From Hyphomicrobiales bacterium (GTDB lineage Bacteria > Pseudomonadota > Alphaproteobacteria > Rhizobiales > JAKSCL01), in NCBI GenBank assembly GCA_022360615.1, contig JAKSCL010000149.1, positions 1 through 36,881 of the forward strand: 36,881 bases of DNA. Direction: 5' to 3'. Shown here one piece after another: positions 20,419 through 30,145 of the stretch; position 1 is the first letter of the stretch, and each line of letters opens with the position of its first letter. The translations under genes were made by a program, and so were the position numbers. The notes beneath the pieces were generated by a model. The model saw nothing but the letters and a program-made list of their open reading frames with translations, ran no database searches and was not told the origin of the DNA.

Positions 20419-21267
20419 GTGGACAGGATGAAACTGAGACGCTTTGATTGCTTTGTATTGGCCGCAGTGGCATCGCTCGGGTTTTTCGTTTGGGCGGGGA
20501 GCCTTCAGGCCGAGAGCGAAGCGCCGGCACAGGCAAACCTCCTTTCAACGCAGGAATTGACGGCCGATGAGGCTTTCGCGCTTGGCGTTCGGGCTTATCG
20601 TGACGGCCATATGAGCGATGCGGTGACCGCGCTTGAAACCGCTGCCGCGAAAGGCCACGCCGGCGCCATGTGGAAGCTTGGCCGAATGTACTCCGATGGC
20701 GACGGCACCGAAGAGAACGATTTGAAGGCTTTCAAGCTTTATGAACGCCTCGCGCTTGAGCATGGCGGCGACAGCCCGTTCGGCCGCTATGCCCGCATCA
20801 TCAGTGATTCTTTCGTGGCGCTTGGCCAGTTCTATGTCTCGGGCATTCCCGAAACGGTCGTCCATTCCGACCCGCGGCGCGCGGTTGAGCTTTTCCGTTA
20901 TGCAGCCACTTATTTCGGCGATGCCAATGCCCAGTACGAATTGGCGCGGCTTTATTTGAAAGAAGACAGCAACCATGCCAATCCGATGCGTGCGGCGCGC
21001 TGGCTGACGCTGGCTGCGAAGAAGAACCATAGCGGCGCGCAAGCCCTGCTTGGGCACATGCTATGGACGGGCGAGGAGATTCGCCGCCGTCCGGTGCAGG
21101 GCCTTGCCTGGCTGATACTGGCCCGCGACAACGCCGCCGGTCAGACCCGGCAAAACATCATTGAAATGGCCGAAGAGGCGCTTGCGGAAGCCGACCCGGC
21201 CGATGCGGCCCTCGCCGAAGCGCGGGCCGAAGCGCTCCGAAAGCGGGTTTCTGGCGCGGGGTCCTGA
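20419..21267 (+). CDS. exoR: Secreted Sel1-repeat protein, ExoR-like
   Basis: Signal peptide; ALGVRAYRDGHMSDAVTALETAAAKGHAGAMWKLGRMYSDGDGTEENDLKAFKLYERLA resembles ExoR of Sinorhizobium; Sel1 repeats throughout. Confidence 0.75.
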   Translation: MDRMKLRRFDCFVLAAVASLGFFVWAGSLQAESEAPAQANLLSTQELTADEAFALGVRAYRDGHMSDAVTALETAAAKGHAGAMWKLGRMYSDGDGTEENDLKAFKLYERLALEHGGDSPFGRYARIISDSFVALGQFYVSGIPETVVHSDPRRAVELFRYAATYFGDANAQYELARLYLKEDSNHANPMRAARWLTLAAKKNHSGAQALLGHMLWTGEEIRRRPVQGLAWLILARDNAAGQTRQNIIEMAEEALAEADPADAALAEARAEALRKRVSGAGS

Positions 21268-21304
21268 CCATCGCGGTTTTCATACGGAACATGGCGATCT
21301 GTGG

Positions 21305-21390
21305 CGTTGGCCGCTGTGAGTTTTTTGCCCTTACCCGTCATTCACGCTTCCACCGGGACAACTGACAGGGGCGGACTTCAGCGGCCAACG
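21305..21390. repeat. 12-bp perfect inverted repeat CGTTGGCCGCTG ... CAGCGGCCAACG between convergent exoR and xth
   Basis: Arms 21305-21316 and 21379-21390; the second arm overlaps the xth stop codon. Confidence 0.55.
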
Positions 21391-22172
21391 TCCAACTCGA
21401 CCCAGACGGGGACGTGGTCCGAAGGCTTTTCCCAGGAGCGCGTCTGTTTCTCAATGCCGGCACCTATGACCCGGTCGGATGCTTCAGGCGACAGCAGGAT
21501 GTGATCGATACGGATGCCGTGGTTCTTCTGCCAGGCTCCGCCCTGATAATCCCAGAATGTGTAATTGCCAGTCCCGGGCGCGACAGCCGCGACCGCTTCG
21601 GTCATGCCGAGATTGGTGAGCGTTGCAAGGGCACCCCGGCTTTCAGGCTGATAGAGCGCGTCGTCCGTCCAGGCCTCAGGATCATAGACGTCGTCCGGCG
21701 CTGGAATCACATTGTAATCGCCTACAAGAAGAAACGGCTCTTCCAGCGAGAGCCGGTCTTTGCAGTGGGCGATCAACCGCTCGAACCAAGCGAGTTTGTA
21801 GGGGAATTTTTCAGTGCCCAACGGGTTCCCGTTCGGCAGATAAAGGCCGCCGACGCGGATGACGGTGTTTCCAGCCGGGATGACGGCCTCGATATAGCGC
21901 GCCTGTTCATCGGTATCGTCGCCCGGCAATCTGACCATCACATCCTCCATCGGCTCGCGCGAGAGGATGGCAACGCCGTTGAAGCTTTTCTGGCCGTGGA
22001 TGGCACAATGATAACCGAGCGCTTCGATCTCAAGCCGGGGGACGTTGTCCTCCGTCGACTTCAACTCTTGCAGACAGACCACATCCGGCTTCGCCTGATC
22101 AAGCCAGTCCAAAAGGTTCTGGATGCGCGCCTTGATGCCGTTGATGTTCCAAGTCGCGATCCGCACCGGCAA
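21378..22172 (-). CDS. xth: Exodeoxyribonuclease III
   Basis: IATWNINGIKARIQNLLDWLDQAKPDVVCLQELKS, LVGDYNVIPAPDDVYDP, RIDHILLSPEA. Confidence 0.95.
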   Translation of the reverse strand: MPVRIATWNINGIKARIQNLLDWLDQAKPDVVCLQELKSTEDNVPRLEIEALGYHCAIHGQKSFNGVAILSREPMEDVMVRLPGDDTDEQARYIEAVIPAGNTVIRVGGLYLPNGNPLGTEKFPYKLAWFERLIAHCKDRLSLEEPFLLVGDYNVIPAPDDVYDPEAWTDDALYQPESRGALATLTNLGMTEAVAAVAPGTGNYTFWDYQGGAWQKNHGIRIDHILLSPEASDRVIGAGIEKQTRSWEKPSDHVPVWVELDVGR

Positions 22173-22203
22173 TTATCCTTGAACGAAGGGCTGTCGCGAT
22201 AAA

Positions 22204-22536
22204 TCAAACGGTGAACGATACGCCGCATCCGCAGGCCGCGACTGCGTTCGGATTGTTGATCTGAAAAGATTGGCCGATCAGATCGTCGACGAAATCGATT
22301 TCAGATCCTTCCAGAAAGGGCAGCGAAATGGAATCGATGAGCACCTCGACCCCGTCGCGAGCGACCACGGTATCGTCATCGGTTTTCTCGCCGACCAAAT
22401 CGTAGGTATAGGAAAAGCCTGAGCAGCCGCCGCCGACGACACTGACGCGGAGCGCCGCCTTGCCGGGCTGTTTCTCCAGGATTTGTGAAAGCCGCTTTGC
22501 CGCACGCGCGGACAGTGTGACCGTTGCTGCGCTCAT
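22204..22536 (-). CDS. erpA: Iron-sulfur cluster insertion protein, A-type carrier
   Basis: MSAATVTLSARAAKRL, ALRVSVVGGGCSGFSYTYDL, ACGCGVSF cysteines. Confidence 0.92.
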   Translation of the reverse strand: MSAATVTLSARAAKRLSQILEKQPGKAALRVSVVGGGCSGFSYTYDLVGEKTDDDTVVARDGVEVLIDSISLPFLEGSEIDFVDDLIGQSFQINNPNAVAACGCGVSFTV

Positions 22537-22717
22537 CTCGACCCTTCGTCCCAATTCGTTTCCACTATCGTCCTCATCGGTACTTCCCAAGGCCCATGGT
22601 TTGCAGTGAAGCCTCGAATCGCCGACAAGGCGGGCGTTGCGCCCATTCCAAGGTCAAAGTAAGCATAACGGCGTTCAGGTTCAAACCCGAAGCCGTCACA
22701 CGACAGCCTGGGCTGCC

Positions 22718-23908
22718 ATGCACCGAGCGGTATTTGCAAGCCATCCCGACTGCTCCCGGGGGCGCCTCATCGAGGAAGCGCCAAGCGCAACGCGTTCCCC
22801 ATTTCAACGCGATCGCGACCGCATTATCCACTCAACCGCCTTCCGCCGCATGAAATTCAAAACGCAGGTGTTTATCGCCCATGAGGGCGATCACTACCGG
22901 ACCCGGCTAACGCATTCGCTGGAAGTGGCGCAAATCGCCCGCTCCATCGCCCGCGTTCTGGAACTGGACGAGGACCTCGCCGAGGCTCTCGCCTTGGCGC
23001 ACGACCTTGGCCATCCGCCCTTCGGCCATGCGGGCGAACGGGCGCTCGACCTGGCCATGAACGGGGAGGGCGGCTTCGACCACAACGCCCAAAGCTTGCG
23101 GATCGTTACTTATCTTGAACGCCGCTATGCGGCATTTGACGGCCTCAATCTCTCCTGGGAGGTGCTTGAAGGGATCGCCAAGCACAACGGGCCGCTGCTT
23201 GCGCGAAATGGCGATAGGGCCGCATTGCCGCACGCCTTTCGAACCTATTCGGCCATGCACGATCTCGAACTGCACACCCACGCCTCGGCGGAAGCTCAGG
23301 TGGCCGCGATCGCCGACGACATCGCCTACATCACCCATGATGTGGATGATGCGCTGAGGGCCGGGTTCCTTTTCCTCGACGATCTTCAAGACCTGCCGCT
23401 TTGCGACACGGCATTTGAAGAGGTTATAAGCCTGCATGGCCGGATCGAGAACTCGCGGCTCATCCATGAGACACTGCGCCGTGTCATGACCCGCATGATC
23501 GAAGACGTCGTCCATGAAAGCAAGCGCCGCCTGGCTGCCGTCGCACCGCATTCGGTGGCTGACATCCGCACCCATGACGACCATGTGGTCGCTTTTTCGG
23601 GCGCCCTTGGCCCGGTGGCAGCAGCATTGAAGGCGGCGCTCTTTAAACATGTCTATCGCCACGAGCGGATCATGGCGGTGATGGGCGAGGCGGAGCATAT
23701 TGTCCGCGGCCTTTATCTGGGTTACTGCGATGATAACGAGGCCATACCCGAACCCAACCGGACTGCAATCAAGGCCCTTTCGTCCGAACGCCGGCCGCGG
23801 CATATCTGCGATTTCGTGGCCGGGATGACCGACCGTTTCGCCATTCTGGAGCATGGCCGGTTGTTCGGGGGTGCGCCGGGTGCCTCCCTCAGCTTCTCCA
23901 ACATGTAG
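22718..23908 (+). CDS. dgt: Deoxyguanosinetriphosphate triphosphohydrolase-like HD protein
   Basis: SRGRLIEEAPSATRSPFQRDRDRIIHSTAFRRMKFKTQVF, RLTHSLEVAQIAR, ALAHDLGHPPFGHAGE HD motif. Start taken at MHRAVFASHP. Confidence 0.92.
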   Translation: MHRAVFASHPDCSRGRLIEEAPSATRSPFQRDRDRIIHSTAFRRMKFKTQVFIAHEGDHYRTRLTHSLEVAQIARSIARVLELDEDLAEALALAHDLGHPPFGHAGERALDLAMNGEGGFDHNAQSLRIVTYLERRYAAFDGLNLSWEVLEGIAKHNGPLLARNGDRAALPHAFRTYSAMHDLELHTHASAEAQVAAIADDIAYITHDVDDALRAGFLFLDDLQDLPLCDTAFEEVISLHGRIENSRLIHETLRRVMTRMIEDVVHESKRRLAAVAPHSVADIRTHDDHVVAFSGALGPVAAALKAALFKHVYRHERIMAVMGEAEHIVRGLYLGYCDDNEAIPEPNRTAIKALSSERRPRHICDFVAGMTDRFAILEHGRLFGGAPGASLSFSNM

Positions 23909-23924
23909 TTTGAATAGATAAAAA

Positions 23925-25685
23925 ATGTCTGTTTTCAAAGAGTTCCGGGCGAAAGTTAAAAAAGCAGTTGAGGAGCTGCCGACGGTTATATCGGCACCCG
24001 AGCCGGTCGATCTCTCGCGCTTTGTGGTCGAAGCGCCGCGCGATCCCGAACACGGCGATTTGGCTACCAATGCCGCGCTCGTGCTTGCAAAGCCTTTGAA
24101 GACCTCGCCGCGCAATCTGGCGCTTGCGCTCTCCGACCGGCTGGTGGCCGACGCCGATGTGGCCAAGGCCGATGTGGCCGGCCCAGGTTTTTTGAACCTC
24201 ACGCTGCATGAGGGCTATTGGCAGCGCAGCTTGATCGAAGCGCTCGCACGCGCGGACGATTTCGGCCGCGGCGGCATCGGCGCGGAGAAAAAGGTCAATG
24301 TCGAATATGTTTCCGCCAACCCGACGGGCCCCATGCATGTGGGGCATTGCCGTGGTGCCGTGTTTGGCGACGCCCTTGCAAGCCTTCTCGCCTTCACTGG
24401 CCACAATGTGGTGCGCGAGTACTACATCAACGACGCGGGCGCGCAGGTCGATGCGCTCGCGCGTTCGGTTTACCGGCGTTATCTGGAAGCCCTTGGAGAA
24501 GATCCGGGCCCAATGCCAGAGGGCCTTTATCCGGGTGATTATCTTGTCCCCGTCGGTGAATCGGTGGCCGCCGAGCATGGGCTGAAGCTTCTCGATCTTG
24601 AGGAAGCCGGTTGGCTGCCGATCCTGCGCGATGCGTCCGTCGCCGCCATGATGGACCTGATCAAGGCCGATCTCGCCGCGCTGAACATCCATCACGATGT
24701 CTTCTTCTCCGAGGCAAGCCTGCATGGCGCGGACGGTGATATCGCTCAGATGATCGGCGAGTTGCGGAACCGCAGCCTTGTCTATGAGGGGCGGCTGCCG
24801 CCGCCGAAGGGGCAACTGCCCGAAGACTGGGAAGACCGCGATCAGACACTCTTCCGCGCAACGTCTTTCGGCGATGATGTCGACAGGCCACTCAAGAAGT
24901 CGGACGACTCATACACCTATTTCGCCGCCGACGTTGCCTATTTCCGGTCAAAGTTCCTGCGCGGCTTCAATCAAATGATCTATGTGCTCGGGGCCGACCA
25001 CGGCGGTTATGTGAAACGGCTTCAAGCGGTCGGCGAGGCCATATCCGGCGGTAAAGCTGAGGTGATCGTACGGCTTTGCCAACTTGTGAAGCTTTACCGC
25101 GCCGGCGAACCTGTGCGGATGTCGAAGAGGGCAGGGCAATTCGTGACGCTGCGTGCCGCCGTTGATGAAGTCGGCCCCGATGCCGTGCGCTTTATGATGC
25201 TTTACCGCAAGAACGATGCACCGCTTGACTTCGATTTCGTTAAGGTCACCGAGCAAAGCAAAGATAACCCCGTGTTCTATGTACAATATGCCCATGCGCG
25301 GGCGCATTCGGTTTTCCGTCAGGCGCGTGAAGCTTTTCCCGATATTGTCCTGCCGATTTCAACGCCGCATGTAAGCGAGGCTTGTCTTTCACGGGTGAAC
25401 GACACATCTGAACTGTCAATTCTTCGCAAAATCGCCGCTTTTCCCGAGTTACTGGAAAACGCAGCCCTTGCACATGAGCCGCATCGTGTCGCATTCTACT
25501 TATACGAGCTTGCAAGTGAATTTCATGCGCTTTGGAACAAAGGCAAAGACTTGCCATATTTGCGATTCATACAGATGGGTGACGAACAATTAACCTTGGC
25601 GCGTCTAGCTTTGGTGCAAGGAGTAGCGGTTGTGCTCGCCAATGGCCTAAACATTCTTGGCGTAAATGCACCGCAGGAAATGTAG
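23925..25685 (+). CDS. argS: Arginyl-tRNA synthetase
   Basis: [59 protein letters not shown] anticodon-binding C-terminus. Confidence 0.97.
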   Translation: MSVFKEFRAKVKKAVEELPTVISAPEPVDLSRFVVEAPRDPEHGDLATNAALVLAKPLKTSPRNLALALSDRLVADADVAKADVAGPGFLNLTLHEGYWQRSLIEALARADDFGRGGIGAEKKVNVEYVSANPTGPMHVGHCRGAVFGDALASLLAFTGHNVVREYYINDAGAQVDALARSVYRRYLEALGEDPGPMPEGLYPGDYLVPVGESVAAEHGLKLLDLEEAGWLPILRDASVAAMMDLIKADLAALNIHHDVFFSEASLHGADGDIAQMIGELRNRSLVYEGRLPPPKGQLPEDWEDRDQTLFRATSFGDDVDRPLKKSDDSYTYFAADVAYFRSKFLRGFNQMIYVLGADHGGYVKRLQAVGEAISGGKAEVIVRLCQLVKLYRAGEPVRMSKRAGQFVTLRAAVDEVGPDAVRFMMLYRKNDAPLDFDFVKVTEQSKDNPVFYVQYAHARAHSVFRQAREAFPDIVLPISTPHVSEACLSRVNDTSELSILRKIAAFPELLENAALAHEPHRVAFYLYELASEFHALWNKGKDLPYLRFIQMGDEQLTLARLALVQGVAVVLANGLNILGVNAPQEM

Positions 25686-25687
25686 TT

Positions 25688-25709
25688 CGCCGGAACTCTG
25701 GTTCCGGCG
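25688..25709 (+). terminator. Strong hairpin CGCCGGAAC-tctg-GTTCCGGCG after argS
   Basis: Perfect 9-bp stem, 4-nt loop, directly after the argS stop; no U-tract. Confidence 0.45.
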
Positions 25710-25715
25710 CGTGAT

Positions 25716-25734
25716 CTCTCGACTTAAGCGAGAG
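25716..25734 (+). promoter_or_regulatory. Hairpin CTCTCG-acttaag-CGAGAG covering the ribosome-binding region of the SPOR-protein gene
   Basis: Perfect 6-bp stem; the 3' arm contains the purine-rich GAGAG directly before GTGAGTATG. Confidence 0.4.
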
Positions 25735-28220
25735 TGAGTATGGCAACAGACAGTTCGAACAATAAAAAGGGCGGTCGTCAGGATCAAGCAGGCCAGGGGT
25801 CTGGTTCGATTCTTGATACCGATCCGTTGGCGGAGCTCGCACGGCTTGTCGCGGAAAGTGCCCCGTTTGGGCCGCTGGATGCGAAATCGCCGTCGCAGCC
25901 GGCAATAGGCCGTTCACCGGAGGTGGCGCCGGCCCAAAGGGCGCCCGTTCCGCCCGAGCCAAGCAGTTTCAGAGGGCAGCCGGAAGCACCGGCGGTGTCC
26001 GCTCCCTTGGCTGAACAGCGGCGAGTTCTTCACGAAGCGCGGCCGCGCGCAGCGGAGGCAGCGGTCATGCCGCGCCAGGACGCGCCACGGGTTGAACAGC
26101 GTCCTGCGGCTCCGCCGGTTGAGCCTCTGGTTCCCCCGCGCAACTTGACGCCGCCGCCCGCTTCGCCACCGCCGCCGCCACGACCAAGCGAACCGGTGGA
26201 ACCGCTTTTCACCGCCAATGACCTGGATAGACCGCAGCCGCCAAGGCCGGAAGCCAAACCGGCATTGGCATCCCTTTCGTTTTCTTTCGGCGGACTCGAC
26301 CAGCCGGCAGCATCGTCGCCGCCGTTTCCTCCTGATCCGCGGCCGCAATCTGAACCCGAGCCGCCGCTTCAATCCCCGCCGCCACCGCCGCTGCACCATT
26401 TAAGACGCGAGCCGGAGCAGCCGGCGCCTGCACGGACTGCGCCGGATTTCGAGCCGGGAGAAGCCGAACCGCCGGCCGTGGAATTGTCGGATGAATTTGC
26501 CGCCGACCTTGAAGCAAGCCTGCGCGAATCGCTTTTTGGCGAAGGAACTCGCCAGGACACGCCTGCCCAGCCGGTACAGGTGGCGCCTGAGCCCGCCGAA
26601 CGGGCTCCAGAGCCGGCCCCTCCGCCTTTTTTCGCCCGACGTGAAGCCGCTGCGCCTTCCGACTACCATCGTGACAATCCGTTCGAGCCTTCTGAACGGC
26701 CTCATGCTGGGTCGTCCACCGCGGCTCATGAACCGGCTTTTGACTATCATGGGACCGAGCCCGATTATCATGGGACCGGGTCTAACTATCACGGCGCCGA
26801 ACCTGGGTCGTATGTCGAACCCTCGCATCCCGGATTTGAGTCGGCGCCGGCGCCGCAAAGCCCGCATGGTCTCAATCTTGGAACCGACCTTGAGCAAGAA
26901 ATGGCGTCAGCCCTCAATGAGGACGTCTATGCGCATGGGGCACAAAGACAGGGCGCTTATCATGATTACGCCCGCAACGACTACGCCCCGGAGGGCCTGG
27001 AGCAGGTTCCGCATTTCGAGCAAGAGGAAAAACGCGGCGGAATTCCGGTGTTTGGGATTGTCGCGGGCGTTGTCATCGTTGCGATCTTCGGTGGAGCCGG
27101 GGCTGTGTCCTACCGGGCGATTTTCGGTGAAACGGCGAGCGGGCCGCCGCCCGTTATTTCCGCAGGCGGCGAACCGGTGAAGGTCCGGCCGGAAAACGAT
27201 CAAGCCCAGTCGGATGTTGAAGACCCGCTCGTCCTTCGTGGTGCTGACGGCGACAGTGTGGAGAACACCCGGATCGTGAGCCGCGTTGAAAGCCTTGCGG
27301 CTTTGCCGCAACCGAATAGCGGTGAGACAGCAAAGATTGAGGATCGCGTGCCGCAAGGCGGCGACGCCGTTACGCCGCTTGAACCGCGCGTTGTGCGTCC
27401 CGCGCCGATTGCGCCTGACAGCGGCGTTGACGGTCCGCGGCGGGTGCGCACCTTGACCGTGCGGCCGGACGGCACGATCGAGGCGCCGCCCGCGCCCGAA
27501 CCCCAAGTGGCCGCACAGGCTTCGGCGGCGGGAACGCTTGGCGCCGCCGATGCGAATGCCGGCAATCCAGGATCAGCACCGTTGCCTGGAACCGGCGGCG
27601 CGCCATCCGCCGCGCAGACCGCAGCACCTTCCACCATTCCTTTGCCGCCGCCGCGGCCGGGTATCGCGGTTTCGCCTGTCTCGTCAGCGCCGCCGCCCGG
27701 CGCGACTGCGACGGCTCGGGCGAGCAACCCGGCAGATGCACCGCTTGAAGTCCGCCGTGTTGCCGTCGAAAGGTTCCGAACCGATGACAACACTGCGGCA
27801 CCGCAGGGTGGGCCGGTCAATCTTGTGCCGCAGACGCCCGCCGGTACAGCACCGCCAGTTTCGAGACAGCAAGCGGCGGCGACAGCGCCTGCCCCCGTCA
27901 CGACACAGTCGGTTGCATCCGCGCGCACGGCGGCTGTTGCGGCGGTTCAGCCCGCGGCGGCTCCGCAAGGCGGATACGTGGTTCAGCTTGCCTCGCGCCG
28001 GACGCAAGAACAGGCCCTTGCCACGTTCTCCGATTTCCAGTCGCGCTTCACAGGCCAGCTCGGCAACCGTCAGCCGCTTATCCAGCGTGCGGATCTTGGT
28101 ACGCGCGGGATTTTCTTCCGCGTCCAGGTCGGTCCCATGGCCGAGCGGGGCGAGGCGGACCGGTTGTGTTCCGATCTGAAGTCGGCCGGACTGCCGGACT
28201 GTTTCGTTCAGCGCAACTGA
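25734..28220 (+). CDS. Large Pro/Ala-rich bitopic membrane protein with C-terminal SPOR domain
   Basis: TM segment GIPVFGIVAGVVIVAIFGGAGAV; C-terminal GGYVVQLASRRTQEQALATFSDFQSRF...RVQVGPMAERGEADRLCSDLKSAGLPDCFVQ (SPOR). Confidence 0.9.
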   Translation: MSMATDSSNNKKGGRQDQAGQGSGSILDTDPLAELARLVAESAPFGPLDAKSPSQPAIGRSPEVAPAQRAPVPPEPSSFRGQPEAPAVSAPLAEQRRVLHEARPRAAEAAVMPRQDAPRVEQRPAAPPVEPLVPPRNLTPPPASPPPPPRPSEPVEPLFTANDLDRPQPPRPEAKPALASLSFSFGGLDQPAASSPPFPPDPRPQSEPEPPLQSPPPPPLHHLRREPEQPAPARTAPDFEPGEAEPPAVELSDEFAADLEASLRESLFGEGTRQDTPAQPVQVAPEPAERAPEPAPPPFFARREAAAPSDYHRDNPFEPSERPHAGSSTAAHEPAFDYHGTEPDYHGTGSNYHGAEPGSYVEPSHPGFESAPAPQSPHGLNLGTDLEQEMASALNEDVYAHGAQRQGAYHDYARNDYAPEGLEQVPHFEQEEKRGGIPVFGIVAGVVIVAIFGGAGAVSYRAIFGETASGPPPVISAGGEPVKVRPENDQAQSDVEDPLVLRGADGDSVENTRIVSRVESLAALPQPNSGETAKIEDRVPQGGDAVTPLEPRVVRPAPIAPDSGVDGPRRVRTLTVRPDGTIEAPPAPEPQVAAQASAAGTLGAADANAGNPGSAPLPGTGGAPSAAQTAAPSTIPLPPPRPGIAVSPVSSAPPPGATATARASNPADAPLEVRRVAVERFRTDDNTAAPQGGPVNLVPQTPAGTAPPVSRQQAAATAPAPVTTQSVASARTAAVAAVQPAAAPQGGYVVQLASRRTQEQALATFSDFQSRFTGQLGNRQPLIQRADLGTRGIFFRVQVGPMAERGEADRLCSDLKSAGLPDCFVQRN
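26742..26804 (+). repeat. Three tandem 21-bp units encoding [DN]YHG[TA]xx
   Basis: DYHGTEP / DYHGTGS / NYHGAEP encoded by gactatcatgggaccgagccc, gattatcatgggaccgggtct, aactatcacggcgccgaacct. Confidence 0.8.
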
Positions 28221-28236
28221 CCGTGCGGCTTCCCAC

Positions 28237-29277
28237 GTGAATCCGGCGGTGAGTGCGCCTCCACGGGCGTTTATCACGGGTATTGCGGGCACGCGCCTAA
28301 ACCCGGCTGAGCGGGCATTCCTTGCCGAATACCGGCCCTGGGGTCTTATACTCTTTGCCCGGAATTGCACCCACAGACGGCAGATTGCGGCGCTTTGCGC
28401 CGAATTCCGCTTAGCCGTGGGCCGGAACGATGCTCCCGTCTTTATCGATCAGGAGGGTGGGCGGGTTCAACGCCTCCGCCCGCCGCTTGCATGGCGTTAT
28501 CCCGCAGCCGCCTGGATCGGTGCAATCGACAGGGTGGACAATGCGATTGCCGGACGCGCTGCCTTTCTTCACGGCCGCCTCATCGCCGAAGACCTTGCCG
28601 CTATCGGCATCACAGCGGATTGTCTGCCGGTTCTCGATGTGCGGCGTCCCGAAACTCATGACGTGATCGGCGACAGGGCCTTCTCAGACCAGCCGGAAAC
28701 CGTTGCGCAGCTTGCGCGCAGGCAAATGGAGGGGCTGATGGCCGGCGGCGTATCGCCGGTGATGAAACACATTCCGGGCCATGGCCGCGCCACCGCCGAC
28801 AGCCATTTCGACCTGCCGCAGGTGGATGCGCCGCTTTCGGCGCTGGAAGGGGCCGATTTCGTACCCTTTATCCATGTCAACGACTGCGGTATGGCGATGA
28901 CGGCGCATGTCATCTACGAGGCGCTCGATGCCGGGCGGGCAGCCACCCTTTCGCCCAGTGTCATCGGCGGGGTTATCAGGGGCATCATCGGGTTTGACGG
29001 CCTCTTGATGACGGACGACCTGTCGATGAAGGCGCTCAAAGGCCCGATGGAAGGCCGCGCAAGAGCGGCTTTGGATGCCGGTTGCGACATGCTTCTTCAT
29101 TGCAATGGCGACATGCCGGAGATGGAGGCCGTGGCCGGTGCTGCGCCCGTGCTGGAGGGAAAGGCGCTTGAAAGGGCCGGAGCCGCGATCGCACCGCGAA
29201 ACCATGTGGAAACCGGCGCGCGTGTTGAAGAGCTGCGCGCTGAATTTCTGGCCTTGATGGCCCGGTTTCCGGCATAG
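28237..29277 (+). CDS. nagZ: Beta-N-acetylhexosaminidase (glycoside hydrolase family 3)
   Basis: FIDQEGGRVQRLRPP, MKHIPGHGRATADSH, GLLMTDDLSMKAL. Confidence 0.94.
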   Translation: MNPAVSAPPRAFITGIAGTRLNPAERAFLAEYRPWGLILFARNCTHRRQIAALCAEFRLAVGRNDAPVFIDQEGGRVQRLRPPLAWRYPAAAWIGAIDRVDNAIAGRAAFLHGRLIAEDLAAIGITADCLPVLDVRRPETHDVIGDRAFSDQPETVAQLARRQMEGLMAGGVSPVMKHIPGHGRATADSHFDLPQVDAPLSALEGADFVPFIHVNDCGMAMTAHVIYEALDAGRAATLSPSVIGGVIRGIIGFDGLLMTDDLSMKALKGPMEGRARAALDAGCDMLLHCNGDMPEMEAVAGAAPVLEGKALERAGAAIAPRNHVETGARVEELRAEFLALMARFPA

Positions 29278-29323
29278 TCAGCGGATTGCCGGGAATCATC
29301 AAAGGAATAGCAGCCGCGTTCTC

Positions 29324-30118
29324 ATGGATGAGAATCAAACAGCCTGCGAGGACAGGCATTTTGTCGTCGATTTGAGCGGCTTCGAGGGTCCCCTCGACCT
29401 TCTGCTTTCGCTTGCCCGCGATCAAAAAGTCGATTTGGCCCGGATCTCGATCCTCGAACTTTCAGAACAGTATCTGTCCTTCATTGAATCGGCGCGGAAA
29501 CTGCGCCTGGAAATCGCCGCCGATTATCTCGTTATGGCGGCTTGGCTTGCTTATCTGAAATCGCGGCTGCTTTTGCCTGAAAAGCAGGAGGAGGACGAGC
29601 CGAGCGGCGAGGAAATGGCGCAGGTGCTGGCCTTTAAGCTCGAACGGCTGGAAGCGATCCGCGATGCGGCGCGGCGGATGATGGCGGGCCCGCGTCTCCA
29701 GATCGACTTGTTTCCGCATGGCATGCCGGAAGGGTTGAAGTCTGAAAAGACACAGGATTACCGCGACACGCTCTACGATCTTTTGAAAGCCTATGGCGAA
29801 CAGCGCTCGCGCGGCGAGCACCAGACCTATCACATCGAAAGGCGCGCCGTATTCTCGCTTCAGGACGCGAACGAGATTCTTGAAAGGCTGTTTGGCGTAA
29901 CGGCGGGGTGGGTGGACCTCACAACCTATCTGATCGAATACGCTGTGGCACCCGAGGACCGGCGCTCGATGATGGCAAGCTGCTTCGCCAGCACGCTTGA
30001 ATATGTCCGCGAGGGGTTGGCGGATGTCCGGCAGGACAAGGTCTTTGCCCCCATCATGGTGCGGCCACGCCGCGAGAGCGATACGAAACCCACCGGGAAC
30101 GGCACAGACGCCTCTTGA
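29324..30118 (+). CDS. scpA: Segregation and condensation protein A
   Basis: FVVDLSGFEGPLDLLLSLARDQKVDLARISILELSEQYL; next to scpB. Confidence 0.95.
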   Translation: MDENQTACEDRHFVVDLSGFEGPLDLLLSLARDQKVDLARISILELSEQYLSFIESARKLRLEIAADYLVMAAWLAYLKSRLLLPEKQEEDEPSGEEMAQVLAFKLERLEAIRDAARRMMAGPRLQIDLFPHGMPEGLKSEKTQDYRDTLYDLLKAYGEQRSRGEHQTYHIERRAVFSLQDANEILERLFGVTAGWVDLTTYLIEYAVAPEDRRSMMASCFASTLEYVREGLADVRQDKVFAPIMVRPRRESDTKPTGNGTDAS

Positions 30119-30145
30119 CGGCTTTTGTTTTCAGGGACCACGCGG

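Noticed and set aside
22907-24202. Minus-strand 431-aa ORF opposite dgt and argS
   Set aside because: Covers two confidently identified plus-strand genes and shows no recognisable motifs.
26742-26804. CRISPR-like direct repeats
   Set aside because: The repeats are contiguous, in frame and coding (YHG units) with no spacers.
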